From the NCBI GenBank assembly GCA_035295165.1, contig DATGJN010000037.1:1-38312 (forward strand): a stretch of 38,312 bases of DNA, written 5' to 3'. The stretch comes from a bacterium (lineage in GTDB: Bacteria; Sysuimicrobiota; Sysuimicrobiia; Sysuimicrobiales; Segetimicrobiaceae). Both the position numbers and the translations under genes were made by a program. This document shows positions 8,740 to 18,195 of the stretch, piece after piece. The notes beneath the pieces were generated by a model. The model ran no database searches. It had not been told where the DNA came from and worked only from the letters and a program-made list of their open reading frames with translations. How positions within the stretch are numbered: position 1 is the stretch's first letter; every line of letters starts with the position of its first letter.

Positions 8740-8960
8740 AGGGAGGCTCCTGGCGTGCGGGACGTCGGCCTTATGGCCACTAACCGCTTCGGGCGGTTCC
8801 AGTTCCACGGGCTGTGGTTCTCGCCACAGACCCACCGCTCCCGCCACAGGGGCCTCAGTGTTTGGCAACGCAACACCCGGGCAAGGCCTCATTCAATGAT
8901 TCCTTTGACCACATGCCTCGGTGGTCTGAGGCGAAGCCTCGTTAGTTGTAGTTTGACCAG

Positions 8961-9876
8961 TCATTCGTGACACACGGACTGCAACTTCTCGCGGAGCCGT
9001 TCGTAGGGCGTTTGTCCCTGAAGGGATCCGTGAGGAGGTTCGCAGTTATGGAAGCGCTCCCACTCTTCGAGCCGGGCATTGAACTCTGCGACCGATGAGA
9101 TCACGACGCCCTGGAGCTGGCGATAGAACTCCTCATCGTCGATTCGATGGGAATGCTTGTCTTCCCGTTCGAGTATGGGCGTCGCGGTCGGATGTATCGA
9201 TGCTGAATCCCCTTGTCGAGAATGTGCCAGTGGAACTGGGGCCCAAACTCAGGCCCGTTGTCCGTCTGAAGGCACTCGACACGAAAGGGAAGCTCACTGA
9301 GGACATAATCGATAAAGGCGATTGCACTCTGCTGGGTGTTCGCATTGAAGATCTTCAACACGCGCAGCCGCGTGCAGCCATCAATGACCGTGTACTGGTA
9401 GTACCATCGGGCACGTCCCGCCACGGGGGCGAGGAATTTCACGTCGACCTGTGACTGGTGGCTAGGCAATGGTTTCTCGTACCGCTGGAACCGTGTCTCG
9501 CGGTTCCGATAGCGCATGTTTGAGGCCAAGCGGCTGACCCCGGCACGCCGCAGAATGCGCCAGATACCCGCGGGGCTACGGTTGAACGCGTGGTAGCGCT
9601 TCAGGTACATCGAGATCCGACGCGGACCAAAATGAATGGTAGTAGCGTCGCAGATAGAGAATCTTCTCGACGACATCGGCTGGCGTCGCTCTGGGGAGTG
9701 ATGGGGCCGGGGGGACCCGTTCCGAAGACCGCTCTCGCCGGCGCTCTGGTAGGGGCGATGATAGGTCTGTCGGCTGATCCGAAGTATCGGCAGATTTTGG
9801 CGACATTGCCTGTGACCTCTTCCACCTGCCGAAACTATCCAAGCCGGTGCCCGATGGCCCGTTCATCCGGACGCAT
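8961..9876 (-). pseudogene. IS481-family transposase, frameshifted
   Basis: The start MRPDERAIGHRL at 9876 hits an in-frame TAG after 13 codons; the same frame resumes with FRQVEEVTGNVAKICRYFG, an IS481/IS3-like helix-turn-helix. After a shift near 9790 come fragments resembling RQTYHR, then ILYLRRYY, then HFGPRRISMYLKRYHAF. The rve core (SQVDVKFLAP, ECLQTDNGPEFG) is intact up to about 9150. There the frame moves again, and the remaining frame reads DDEEFYRQLQG, FNARLEEWERFHN and PPHGSLQGQTPYERLREKL to a TGA at 8961. D and D of the catalytic triad are visible; the E region is damaged. It cannot be translated in one piece. Confidence 0.8.
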
Positions 9877-10113
9877 GGTCCACCTCCCTGGTAGGCGTAG
9901 CGTTCCTACCCCATGTGTCACGGATGTCCTGCAGTTCTAGAGCTAGAAACGTTCGAGGTCGCGCAGCATCACGGTGACGGCGTAGCACCCGCCACGAAAG
10001 AAAGGGCCTGTTCTTCTCTAAGACACCCGTTCGCGTTGTTTCACCTGGAGGGCTTACACTCAACGAGGACACCCATACTCGCACCACCCCGCCCTGCCGA
10101 GCACCGATACCTG

Positions 10114-11451
10114 CTATCTACCCCACGTGGCCGCCAACGCCACGACTGCCGCAGTCATCACAACCGTTGTCGACCATCCCACGACATTTAGGGCCATCCC
10201 GTTTACCCGCTTGCCCATCACCTCTGGGTTGTTGGAGATTAGCATCAGCAGCACGAGCAGCGGCGGGGTAAGAAAACCGTTGATGATCGCGGTCCAGAAG
10301 AGCGCGTCGATAGTGTTGATTCCCACATAGTTGATGAGCATGCCGACGAGCGTCGAACCCACTATGACCGCGTAAAACTCTCTGGCGCGGTACGGCTTCC
10401 GGTCCAAGCCGTGCCGCCAGCCATAAGCTTCAGCTACTGCATACGCCGCCGATCCCGTCAAGATTGGCACAGCCAGAAATCCGGCGCCGATTAACCCGAG
10501 CGCAAACAGAGTCCGTGCCGCGTTTCCGACGAACGGACGAAGGGCTGCCGCGGCGTCGGCGGCCGACTTGATATCCGTTTTGCCGTGTGTGTACAACGTC
10601 GCGGCGGTGGTCAGGATAATGGAATAGGCGATGAGATTCGAGAGAAACATGCCGATGTTGATATCCCATGCGGCATAGGTCAGCTCGCAATCCGTCGCAC
10701 CCCTCCGCTGCCACAGCCGCCGTTGGCCGATTGAGATCAGTTCTTCGACTTCCTGACTTGCCTGCCAGAACCACATGTACGGCGAGATCGTCGTTCCCAA
10801 CAAGGCCACGAGCACCGAGAGAAACGTCCTGTCGAATCTAAGCATGGGGATGAACGTTCCTCGGAGCACGTCTGGCAGGTGCGGTTTGGCAAACAGCGAG
10901 GCGCCAACGTAGGCAAAAAGAGCTAGCGTGATCCATTTGAAGATGCTGGCTATCAAACGGTACGATCCCCACACTTGCAGAGCGACAATGAGCAACGAGA
11001 TTGGCAGAACGAGAGCTACGATCGGAATCGGAACCAGCAAATTGATTGCCGCCCCGATCGCCCCGATATCCGCGCCGGCGTTGATTGTGTTGGCGACCAC
11101 CAGGCCGAGGATCGCAGGATAGAGCACCACACGAGGGTAATGCTCCCGCAATACGCCGGTAAGCCCTTTTCCGGTCACCATGCCCACTTTGGCCGAAATA
11201 AACTGGGTTGCCGCCATCAACGGAAGGGTGAATAGGATCGTCCAGAGCGTCGAATAGCCCAGAGATGCGCCGGCGACGGCATAGGTACCCACCCCTGACG
11301 GATCGTCGTCCGACGCCCCAGTGACTAATCCGGGCCCTACGACTCGCAGCATCTTGAACAGGCGATTTGGTTCTCGGGCGATCTCGTGCTCCCGGGCACC
11401 GGCACCTGGCAGGGGGACGCTTGCTCCTTGCAGTTCCGCACCCTTGGCCAC
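10114..11451 (-). CDS. NRAMP-like divalent metal transporter with altered metal-site motifs
   Basis: This 445-aa membrane protein has about eleven hydrophobic segments in the LeuT-like NRAMP arrangement. The first unwound helix carries GASDDDPSGVGTYA (D48-G53) where Mn/Fe transporters have DPGN. The sixth helix carries TTISPYMWFWQASQE (about 221-233) where they have (A/M)PH. NTINAGADIGAIGAA and KWITLALFAYVG are typical NRAMP-superfamily stretches. It probably moves a divalent cation across the inner membrane, but the altered site makes Mn/Fe specificity uncertain. GTG 11451 is the start, with GAGGGA nine bases upstream. It is monocistronic and flanked by mobile debris. The frame is fully open. 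Confidence 0.85.
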   Translation of the reverse strand: MAKGAELQGASVPLPGAGAREHEIAREPNRLFKMLRVVGPGLVTGASDDDPSGVGTYAVAGASLGYSTLWTILFTLPLMAATQFISAKVGMVTGKGLTGVLREHYPRVVLYPAILGLVVANTINAGADIGAIGAAINLLVPIPIVALVLPISLLIVALQVWGSYRLIASIFKWITLALFAYVGASLFAKPHLPDVLRGTFIPMLRFDRTFLSVLVALLGTTISPYMWFWQASQEVEELISIGQRRLWQRRGATDCELTYAAWDINIGMFLSNLIAYSIILTTAATLYTHGKTDIKSAADAAAALRPFVGNAARTLFALGLIGAGFLAVPILTGSAAYAVAEAYGWRHGLDRKPYRAREFYAVIVGSTLVGMLINYVGINTIDALFWTAIINGFLTPPLLVLLMLISNNPEVMGKRVNGMALNVVGWSTTVVMTAAVVALAATWGR

Positions 11452-12004
11452 GCTTATGGTCCCTCTTCACTCGGTTCTGGAACCGAAAGACTCGACGATC
11501 TGGACGAAACAACTCAAGACCATCCGCCTCAAGCCGGCACGTTGCGAAGCCTTACGTGCAATACATGTCTACCCTGACCCTTGAGTGTCAAACCATCCTA
11601 GCGCCGGGCACGGAGCCGCCGGGATGCCGTGCCGCGTTCGCTCGCACAGTGCGACAAGAACCAGACGCGGAACCTCTCACTGGGTGTGTGGTTCCGCGTC
11701 CGTCATGACGTTTTCGACCGCCCGGACGGCCGCATCGAGCGCATCGATCCGCGTTTTCAGCGATTCCCCGCGCGCGAGTTCCCCGCCTGCCTGTTCACCG
11801 ACCAGTCGTTTGAACGATCTCCCAGATCCACCGACCTTCTCTGTGCCGCGTCATTGGAACACAGAACCACTGTCCACGCTGGTACATGTTCCCGTGCCTC
11901 CCACGACAATGTTCGTCAACCACTACCGAACCTGGGGGCTGGCGCATATAGGGGCACCCGCGCGAATCTGTCGCGCACCGGACGTCGCGGGTTGAGCTAA
12001 TGTC
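11452..12004. other. Gene-poor stretch with a possible small-ORF remnant
   Basis: No complete gene is supported. On the minus strand a frame from about 11850 to TGA 11677 reads a plausible helical tail (SFKRLVGEQAGGELARG, then LKTRIDALDAAVRAVENVM) but has no start codon after the previous stop at 11851-11853. It may be the C-terminus of a small gene whose N-terminus was lost to a frameshift. The stretch upstream of the NRAMP gene contains no clear promoter. Confidence 0.35.
11664..11700. repeat. Perfect 11-bp inverted repeat
   Basis: GACGCGGAACC at 11664-11674 is mirrored by GGTTCCGCGTC at 11690-11700, with a 15-base loop. No T-run follows on either strand, so it is not a standard intrinsic terminator. 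It spans the stop codon of the minus-strand small-ORF remnant. Confidence 0.6.
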
Positions 12005-13353
12005 AAAGGGTGTGGAAATTGCTTCAAGCGGCGACCCCTCGTTTTAATGTCTTGGTCACCTCAACACCGTTCGTGAACTGAACACCATCGAGCACCTTGG
12101 CGACCAGGTGGGGCGCATCGATGCGCCGCCACCGACGTTCTGCCCGGCGCACGAATTGGAAGTCCAGATAGAGTCCCGTTTGCGCTTTCCGCATCTGCCG
12201 CGTCGTCCGGGTCCGCAGGCGCACTGGATCGAAGACCCACTCGATCGGATTGGACGTGCGCAAATTCTTCCAGTGCTCCCGCGGGAAGTCGTAGTAGGTG
12301 AGCAGCTCGTGTTGATGCTCGACGAGGGACGCCACCGCTCGCGGGTAGTCCCACTCGAACTGCCGCGCGAAACGTTGATTCCGTTCAGTCGCCTCGGTCC
12401 GCGTCGACGCCGCGTAGATGTCCCGGAGGAGCGGCTTCGCCTCCGGCTGGAGCCGTTGCGGCAGATTGTCCAGCACGTTCAGCATCTTGCGGCACCAGCA
12501 GAGCTGGTGCCGCGCCTCAGAATAGACCTCCCGCACCGCGCCCCACAAGCCCAGCCCGCCGTCGCCATTGAAGTCTCGTACTATTTTCAGCCCGCGGCGG
12601 CGCGGCTCTCGCAAGACATCGCGCCAGCTCTCGCGAGACTCTCGGTAGTCTTCGACCATCGCCAGCAGCTCTTTCTGGCCGTCTTCGGTGACGCCGATGA
12701 CGATGAGGATGGCGGTCTTCTCATCGGCGGGCCCGGCCTTCAAATAGAGCCCATCCGCCCAGCAGTACGCGCAGCGCGCCTCAAGGGGACGCCACGCCCA
12801 GGCTTCGTACTCCGCCTGCCAGTGCGCCTTGAGGCGCACGATCGAAGTGGGACTGAGCGGAGCGGCCTCGCCCAGCAGCGCCCGGAGGGCGGGCTCGAAG
12901 TCCTCGGTCGCCAGGCCCTGGAGGTACAGCTCGGGCACCAAGGCGTGGATGACGTCGCTGGTCCGCTGGTAGCGGGGCAGCACCTGGGAGTGGAAGGGCT
13001 CCTCGGTATCACACACACGCGCGGGGCCCGGACCTCGAGCGTGCCGCAGCCCACCGCGATCTTGCGCGGCTTTCCCGCGCCATTGCCATAACCGCGTCGG
13101 CGCCCGGCCCCGTGCTCATAGCGCGCCCGCCCGAGATACTCCTCCACTTCCTGTTCCAACGCGTTGATCAGCATGCGCTGCGCACCCTCACGCGCCAGGA
13201 CGTCCAGGGTCGACTGAATTTCCTCCTTGTCCACCCCCCGCTGCGGCTGGTATCCTGACACCGGCGTACTCCTTTCCCCTCCCCGGCCAGGGAGGTTTCC
13301 GATGTGGTGGATGCTCTCGGAAAGGGTACGCCACTTGAATTTCCACACCCTTT
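12005..13353 (-). mobile_element. IS256-family insertion sequence
   Basis: The ends are inverted repeats: AAAGGGTGTGGAAATT at 12005-12020 on the plus strand, and its reverse complement at 13338-13353, with further partial matching (TTCAAG) inward. The element contains a single transposase gene on the minus strand, which is frameshifted. I find no matching 8-9 bp target duplication in the flanks. Confidence 0.82.
12024..13261 (-). pseudogene. IS256 transposase with one 2-bp frameshift
   Basis: This is a mutator-type DDE transposase. The first part starts at GTG 13261 with AAAGGAG upstream and reads through INALEQEVEEYLGRARYEHG and the GTLEVRAPRV block. At about 13010-13020 a GTGTGTGTG run shifts the frame; removing one GT would restore APRVCDTEEPFHS. 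The second part is open to TGA 12024 and includes YCWADGLYLKAG, VIGVTEDGQKELL, FNGDGGLGLWGAV, HQLCWCRKMLNVL and RTSNPIEWVF. Joined length would be about 412 aa, normal for IS256. It is either slipped-strand decay or a read error in the dinucleotide run. Confidence 0.85.
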
Positions 13354-13519
13354 GCTCCGCGGGTTTCGTGATCCGCTAGACAGCGCCGAGATGTGACAAA
13401 TATCGTCGATCGTTTATCATTGATGAACCGCCGGACTCTTCCCCTTTTAGAGCGACGTGATGCCCAATCGGTTGAAACTGGCGCCTAGTGGACCGAGTCA
13501 TTGATGCGTGATACACATT

Positions 13520-13612
13520 CGACTCCGGGTTGTTGTAGGTCCAGAGGAAAGGCTCAACTGGCGTCTTGTTGCGGTGTGTGTAGGCTAAGACCGTTTGCTC
13601 AAGGTCAGGCAT
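13520..13612 (-). pseudogene. IS630-type transposase C-terminal fragment
   Basis: A reverse frame reads DLEQTVLAYTHRNK, then PVEPFLWTYNNPES. IS630 transposases end with a helix of the form L---I--YI--YN--AKPF-WTY, and the match in spacing is good. The rest of the transposase is absent; the frame continues for another 45 codons of unrelated sequence. It is too short for a firm call. Confidence 0.45.
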
Positions 13613-13739
13613 GAATGCAGCATGGCATGCGCCACCTAATCGTGTCAGTTATTTCAGACTCGTGCCACTTGCAGTCTCCTCGGGGGGCTCGGGCGCCAAC
13701 GAGTTTTGCATTTGGAGACCGGATGAGCTTCGCGTGGCA

Positions 13740-14063
13740 TCATTCAGGTCGTTCTGTCTCAGCCGCGGTTTGCACCATCGCAACATCTTCAATCCCGTCT
13801 GCAGGCGTTGTGATGTTCAGCGGAACGGACCAGCGCAGTTCGATGTCCATCGTGCCTTTGCCTCCGTTCTCCTCGGCGCAAATCTTCAGTTCGATCGCCC
13901 CGCCAAGATGATACGCGAACCGGCGTCCTCCACTACGGAAGATCAGCGCCCCATGCAGGAGGCCGAGACAGATCCTGTTCATCAACTCTGCTGCCTCAGC
14001 ATAAGGAAGTGACGCAGTTGCGTGCAATGACTCTTTCACGTCCTCCCTCGATCGCTTGGTCAT
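13740..14063 (-). CDS. amphi-Trp domain protein
   Basis: This 107-aa protein starts at ATG 14063, with a G-rich GGTGGGGG site about 13 bases upstream. It has the amphi-Trp layout: an N-terminal helix with SLPYAEAAELMNRICLGL, then a hairpin with GALIFRSGGRRFAYHLGG, then IELKICAEENGGKG and TMDIELRWSVP containing the late Trp. The family is small and cytoplasmic, and its function is unsettled. The C-terminal about 30 residues are acidic and unstructured. The frame is open further upstream, but without a better start. It stands alone between degenerate stretches. Confidence 0.72.
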   Translation of the reverse strand: MTKRSREDVKESLHATASLPYAEAAELMNRICLGLLHGALIFRSGGRRFAYHLGGAIELKICAEENGGKGTMDIELRWSVPLNITTPADGIEDVAMVQTAAETERPE

Positions 14064-15133
14064 GGTGCGTGCAACCCCCACCCAGCAGCAGGGAGGCCCC
14101 GAACACCGGGCGCATGAACCAGCCGACGGCAAGTCGTGAACGTGTGCGCGGATGCCTGCCACACTGCCAAGTGCCCCTTGTGCGGCTGGGTCTTCACCGT
14201 TGCCGCGTTTTGCGCCGCACCAGCGCATTCGACCATTGTGCCGCCCGCGCCCACTTGTGCCGCTCGAGCCCATCGTGCCACAGACTCTTTCACGTTCTCA
14301 GTCTTACCCACGACTGTCTCCGCATCCGGAGTCCATCTCCTTAACCGAGGGCAAAAGCATGTAGACGCCAGCGTCTACTACCAACCGTTCTCCCAACGCC
14401 GGTTCGATGGCTGGGCGAGCCGGCCTTCGTGTCCTCCGTTGCCGGGCACGCGGCCCGACTCCCGCTCTACCTTGTGGCCGCAGGACACGAATCGAGATGG
14501 CACCCGAGCGAAGGCTTCGACATATAGCACCTCGTCTTGGGATTGCCTTAGCCCGACGACTCTTGAGGTCGACGCAACGAAGCCCCGCGTTGGCCGATTG
14601 TCAAAGGCACCAGGCGGAAAGCGAGCAGTACTGTGCCGACCAACACAAGATCAAAACAACACCTACTACAGCCGTGACCGTCAGCGTTGCCCGCACCAAC
14701 GTGGTCAACAACGCTGTGAGTAGCGCCACAAGCGCCGTCACCGGTTCCCATGACCACACCGCCTGCACCCCTGAACCAGCGGCATTCGCGCGAACGTAGT
14801 GGGCCGCCGCAAACGAGGAAGAAGCCGGGCACGCGCTATCCAGAACCTTCCCTCCGCGGGTAGATACCAGCTGCGTGGTCTCATTGGCGGTTGACCGCGG
14901 ATACGGCAACCGCAGGATGCGCGACGTGCAGCGCGGGCCACACAGGCCTCGATCGGCGCACACACACGGGCGTTCGCTATATCGACGAAGAGCCGGAGCA
15001 ATACCGTGGCCGCTCGCGACCGCGACGACATCACGCCTGATGGCTTGTTTCTTTGAGCGTCCACGAGATCCCGTGGCCCGACGTGTCATTGCGGCGCTCT
15101 CCGCGTCGTACGCGGCCGCATTGCCCAAGCACG
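14064..15133. other. Degenerate stretch between small genes
   Basis: Several frames are open on both strands but none shows a known domain. Around 14100-14310 the minus strand has a helical Ala-rich frame (NVKESVARWARAAQVGAGG) without a good start. A candidate membrane peptide at 14601-14759 is listed separately. Composition suggests former coding sequence that has lost its frame. Confidence 0.35.
14601..14759 (-). CDS. Candidate single-span membrane peptide
   Basis: This is a 52-codon frame from GTG 14759, with AGGGG about eight bases upstream. Nearly the whole middle is hydrophobic (ALVALLTALL, then LTVTAVVGVVLILCW), enough for one or two membrane spans. It resembles no family I can name. 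The same frame is open far upstream but low in complexity there, so this start is a guess. It could also be the tail of a larger broken gene. Confidence 0.3.
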   Translation of the reverse strand: MWSWEPVTALVALLTALLTTLVRATLTVTAVVGVVLILCWSAQYCSLSAWCL

Positions 15134-15274
15134 TCAGCGCACCGTCCAATCTCCGGCGGCGAGGAAATCCTTGGCCGCGCCGATGGATTCGTCGCGAAGG
15201 CGCTCAAGGGCCGCGATGGTTTGCCGGAGCGTCTGTCCTTCAATGGTCTTGGGGAACCTCTCGGGCAGCATCAT
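15134..15274 (-). CDS. Small helical protein, unknown function
   Basis: This 46-aa protein starts at tandem ATG codons (15274), with GGAGG eleven bases upstream. It reads MMLPERFPKTIEGQTLRQTI and then a helix with ALERLRDESIGAAKDFLAAG, ending DWTVR. Composition and the strong ribosome binding site argue for real coding. I do not recognise the family. It has no close neighbour on the same strand, so no operon can be inferred. Confidence 0.45.
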   Translation of the reverse strand: MMLPERFPKTIEGQTLRQTIAALERLRDESIGAAKDFLAAGDWTVR

Positions 15275-16025
15275 CCATCGCTTATCCTCCGTTCGGCAAG
15301 GGAAACCTTCCGTACGAACGCTCTGATTTGGTCGCCGCGTATCTGCGACACGACGTCGCCCCGTGCGCGCCACCCATGGGTGAGCATCCACCCGCATGTG
15401 CCCGCCGCAAGCGCGTGGCGGCCAACGCCCGTTGACACCGCCAGCTCGAGATCATCACACCCCAGGTTTTGCGCACCGCGCCAACGCTACAGCGCCACGG
15501 GGCTCCCTGGCCCGCGCAGGATAGCCGTTATCCTCCTGACGAGGCTCCGCTCTCGTCGAGCAGAGCCCCGTAAGCAGAGTCGACTGCGATCTCTCTGCGA
15601 CCGGCTTCGTTGGGCCGTGCTCATCGCACTGTTCCGAATAGCTTTCGTGTTGCGTGTACTGCTACTCAAGCGAACCGTCCCCCGCGTCGCGACATTCTCG
15701 CCGCCAACCATCCTGTAGTCAACGTCAATCGTATCACCGGTTTTCAATTGGTTCGACCGAATAGTTCTGTTGATTCGTCTCCACGTTTCATGTCTGCCCT
15801 GTGGCAAGCACCAGGCCGACCGCGACGGCCGCCGTTAACACACATGGCTAATATGAACCTCATAGTCAATACCTCACCTCCAACGACAAGACGTGACGTT
15901 CACAGGGCCTTTTCCGAGTGTGGTCCGACTAGATGTTTCTCCTTCGCGGCTACAGGCGCGCGCTACCCACTGACGCCAATGCCGTGTGGGCTGACATTGA
16001 CACGTCTGCGGTAGCTTCACTTCGT
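15275..16025. other. No confident gene
   Basis: A reverse frame of 106 codons (15807-15487) contains NQLKTGDTIDVDYRMVGG but turns into an Arg/Ser-rich tail and has no known domain. Nothing else stands out. The stretch lies downstream of the glycosyltransferase gene, with no clear terminator. Confidence 0.35.
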
Positions 16026-17120
16026 TCACGCACCTGCGGTTGCGCCCAGTCTCTTTTGTGCCCAGCGCTCCGACGCCGGCCGGAGCACCGGCGACACATC
16101 ACCCAAGACGTGTCCATATACAGTTTCGTACCCGTCCACCATGGCTTCGATCGAAAACTGCTCGGCCGCGTGCCTGCGACACACCCGACGGTCGATGCGA
16201 GGAATCCTGTCCACCGCGGAGACCATATCTGCCAGCGTGTTGCAGATATATCCTGTTGTTCCGTCAATCAGAACCTCGGGCACCGATCCGTGTCCCATGG
16301 CTATCACCGGCGTGCCACATGCCATGGCTTCGATCATCGTGATCCCGAACGGTTCCGGCCAATCAATGGGGAATAGGTATGCATATGCGTTGCCCAAGAA
16401 CTCATTCTTCTGATGTTCCTCGATTTCACCCAAGTATTCCACCAACGGCTCAGAGAGCAACGGTTCGATAACCTCAGCGAAGTACGCTCTGTCGGCAGGA
16501 TCAACTTTTGCCGCCATCCGGAGCGGCATCCCAACCATCCGCGCGATCGCAATGGCACGGTCAGGACGTTTCTCGGGCGACATTCGTCCGAGAAATGCCA
16601 GATACTGTCCCTGGCGCTCTTGCAGCGTGAAATGGTTGAGGTCGATCCCGTTGTACACGGTCGCCACCCAGTTGGCGCCAGGCAATGGAGCGCGTTGTGC
16701 GCGGCTTACCGATATGACCGGGATTTCCGGGAACTCCGCAAAGACGTGTGTCACCTCTGGGAGATCAAGCCGTCCGTGCAGTGTCGTCACCACCGGTATT
16801 GGGATGACACGCGCGCAAGGAAACGCAAGATAGTCCACGTGGCTATGGATAAGATCAAAATCACGGGCCATGCGGCTCACCTTGCCGAGTTGCGCAACCG
16901 TATACGCAACACCATGAACCGCGCCTCCGCCCAGACGCAGCCCTCGCGCCGCGCACGGGATCAATCGACCAGGCGTCTGAGAATCACCGCTGGCGAATAA
17001 CGTGACGTCGTGACCGCGACGCAGGAGCTCTCGTGCCAATCCGTCAACGATCCTCTCGGTACCACCGTACGTGTGAGGCGGAACAGCTTCGTACAGCGGT
17101 GCAATCTGGGCGATCCTCAT
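16026..17120 (-). CDS. GT4-family glycosyltransferase
   Basis: This is a 364-aa GT-B glycosyltransferase, a retaining type that probably uses a nucleotide-sugar donor. The N-terminal acceptor domain begins MRIAQIAPLYEAVPPHTYGG and contains GGTERIVDGLAREL, RRGHDVTLFASGDS and LIHSHVDYLAF. The C-terminal donor domain has YLAFLGRMSPEKRPDRAI, FPIDWPEPFGITMIEAMACG (the EX7E motif) and TPVIAMGHGSVPEV. ATG 17120 has AGAGGA seven bases upstream. Relatives with this N-terminus are often near debranching enzymes, and one lies about 3 kb away here. A role in glycogen-like or other glucan metabolism is inferred; the acceptor is unknown. Confidence 0.9.
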   Translation of the reverse strand: MRIAQIAPLYEAVPPHTYGGTERIVDGLARELLRRGHDVTLFASGDSQTPGRLIPCAARGLRLGGGAVHGVAYTVAQLGKVSRMARDFDLIHSHVDYLAFPCARVIPIPVVTTLHGRLDLPEVTHVFAEFPEIPVISVSRAQRAPLPGANWVATVYNGIDLNHFTLQERQGQYLAFLGRMSPEKRPDRAIAIARMVGMPLRMAAKVDPADRAYFAEVIEPLLSEPLVEYLGEIEEHQKNEFLGNAYAYLFPIDWPEPFGITMIEAMACGTPVIAMGHGSVPEVLIDGTTGYICNTLADMVSAVDRIPRIDRRVCRRHAAEQFSIEAMVDGYETVYGHVLGDVSPVLRPASERWAQKRLGATAGA

Positions 17121-17757
17121 CGAGTCCTCTTTCCGTCGGACAGGCCAAGCCCCCGACACATAGCGACGATCTCGAGTCGTGTAATTGCGTTTACCCGTGG
17201 CGCGCGCCGTGCGCCCGGCGGTCGTCACCCGAGTTGTGTGTTTCCCATTCTCTAGTAAGAGAAACGAATTTGCGGTCTTTTCGAGACACGACGATTGGCG
17301 AGACTTGTTCTGCCCGACTTGCACCGGTGGTCGCACGTGTGCCGCCTCATGCGCCACGGGCACGGTCTCGGCCGCACTAGCTCGTGTCCGTAAGATATCC
17401 TCTTGCAGCCGAACGCGTACGGCGCCGGGCTTGCTGTCCCAAGGACTCCTTCGTGCGTGTCTCGAGCGCACAGGGTGTCGATTGTCAAAACGCAATGCCG
17501 GACGTTCTTGCGAAGACGTCTTGATCACCGGGATGTAGTGATGGCCCCGGCACTGCGCCGCACTTTTTCCGTATGCTGTATCCAGGGCGAGCCCACGGCC
17601 AACAGGAACGCCCCGGGTGCGCGAGCTCCCCCTCGAGGTTTAGACAAGGAGACCACGGGTACACGGATTTTGATGACCCGTGCGCCCAATCGGGAGGCGA
17701 CAAACTACGCCGTGGACAACACTGCGCCCGCCCGACACCGACGAAGGAGGTCTAGCG
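17121..17757. other. Intergenic region between divergent genes
   Basis: This 637-base region separates the leftward glycosyltransferase from the rightward PPC-domain gene and probably holds both promoters. No canonical box pair is convincing. The open frames here have no recognisable domain. Confidence 0.4.
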
Positions 17758-18195
17758 ATGGACGCTCAGCGCTTCGGTAGATGCCGTGTCATGCGCCTCG
17801 ATCCCGGCGATGAGATCATGGCCACGCTGCTTGATTTCGCTACCCACGAAGGACTCGGTGGCGCGACCGTCCACGGCATTGGTGCTTTCAGTCGGGTCGG
17901 GCTGCGATACTTCGACATTAAGGAGAAGCGGTACAAAACTCGCACATTGGATGAACAAGTCGAAGTCGTGAGCCTGCTGGGAAGTATCGGTCTCGACCGG
18001 AACGGTCCAGTGATTCACATCCACGCGTCGGTAAGCGATGCGCAAACCTGTACCCATAGTGGGCACCTGAGTGAAGGCATAGTCCGACCGACTTTGGAGC
18101 TCTTTTTGACCATGCTCGACGGCGAACTCCGCCGCAAAAAGGATCCTGACACTGGGCTCGAGTTGTTAGACCTGCCTCGCCCTGCGGTTCGATAG
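17758..18195 (+). CDS. PPC (DUF296)-domain DNA-binding-like protein
   Basis: This 145-aa protein starts at ATG 17758 with AGGAGG eight bases upstream. It matches the PPC/DUF296 fold: VMRLDPGDEIMATLLDFA, GGATVHGIGAFSRV, VVSLLGSIGL, then IHIHASVSDAQTCTHSGHL with the clustered His residues of the family, and a tail with IVRPTLELFLTML. Bacterial members form trimers, and the plant relatives (AHL proteins) bind DNA. The bacterial role is not settled and may involve metal binding through the His cluster. The gene looks complete. An IS5-like element follows at once, so any original downstream partner was displaced. Confidence 0.85.
   Translation: MDAQRFGRCRVMRLDPGDEIMATLLDFATHEGLGGATVHGIGAFSRVGLRYFDIKEKRYKTRTLDEQVEVVSLLGSIGLDRNGPVIHIHASVSDAQTCTHSGHLSEGIVRPTLELFLTMLDGELRRKKDPDTGLELLDLPRPAVR

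Noticed and set aside
9934-9950. GTTCTAGAGCTAGAAAC resembles the core of a Cas9 guide RNA scaffold.
   Set aside because: It is a short palindrome (TTCTAG-AG-CTAGAA) with no repeat array, no further scaffold hairpins and no cas gene in the window; a chance match.
12108-13091. A 327-codon plus-strand frame opposite the IS256 transposase.
   Set aside because: It is antisense to conserved transposase sequence and has no recognisable domain.
12005-13353. A target duplication at the IS256 ends.
   Set aside because: The eight or nine bases beyond each inverted repeat do not match.
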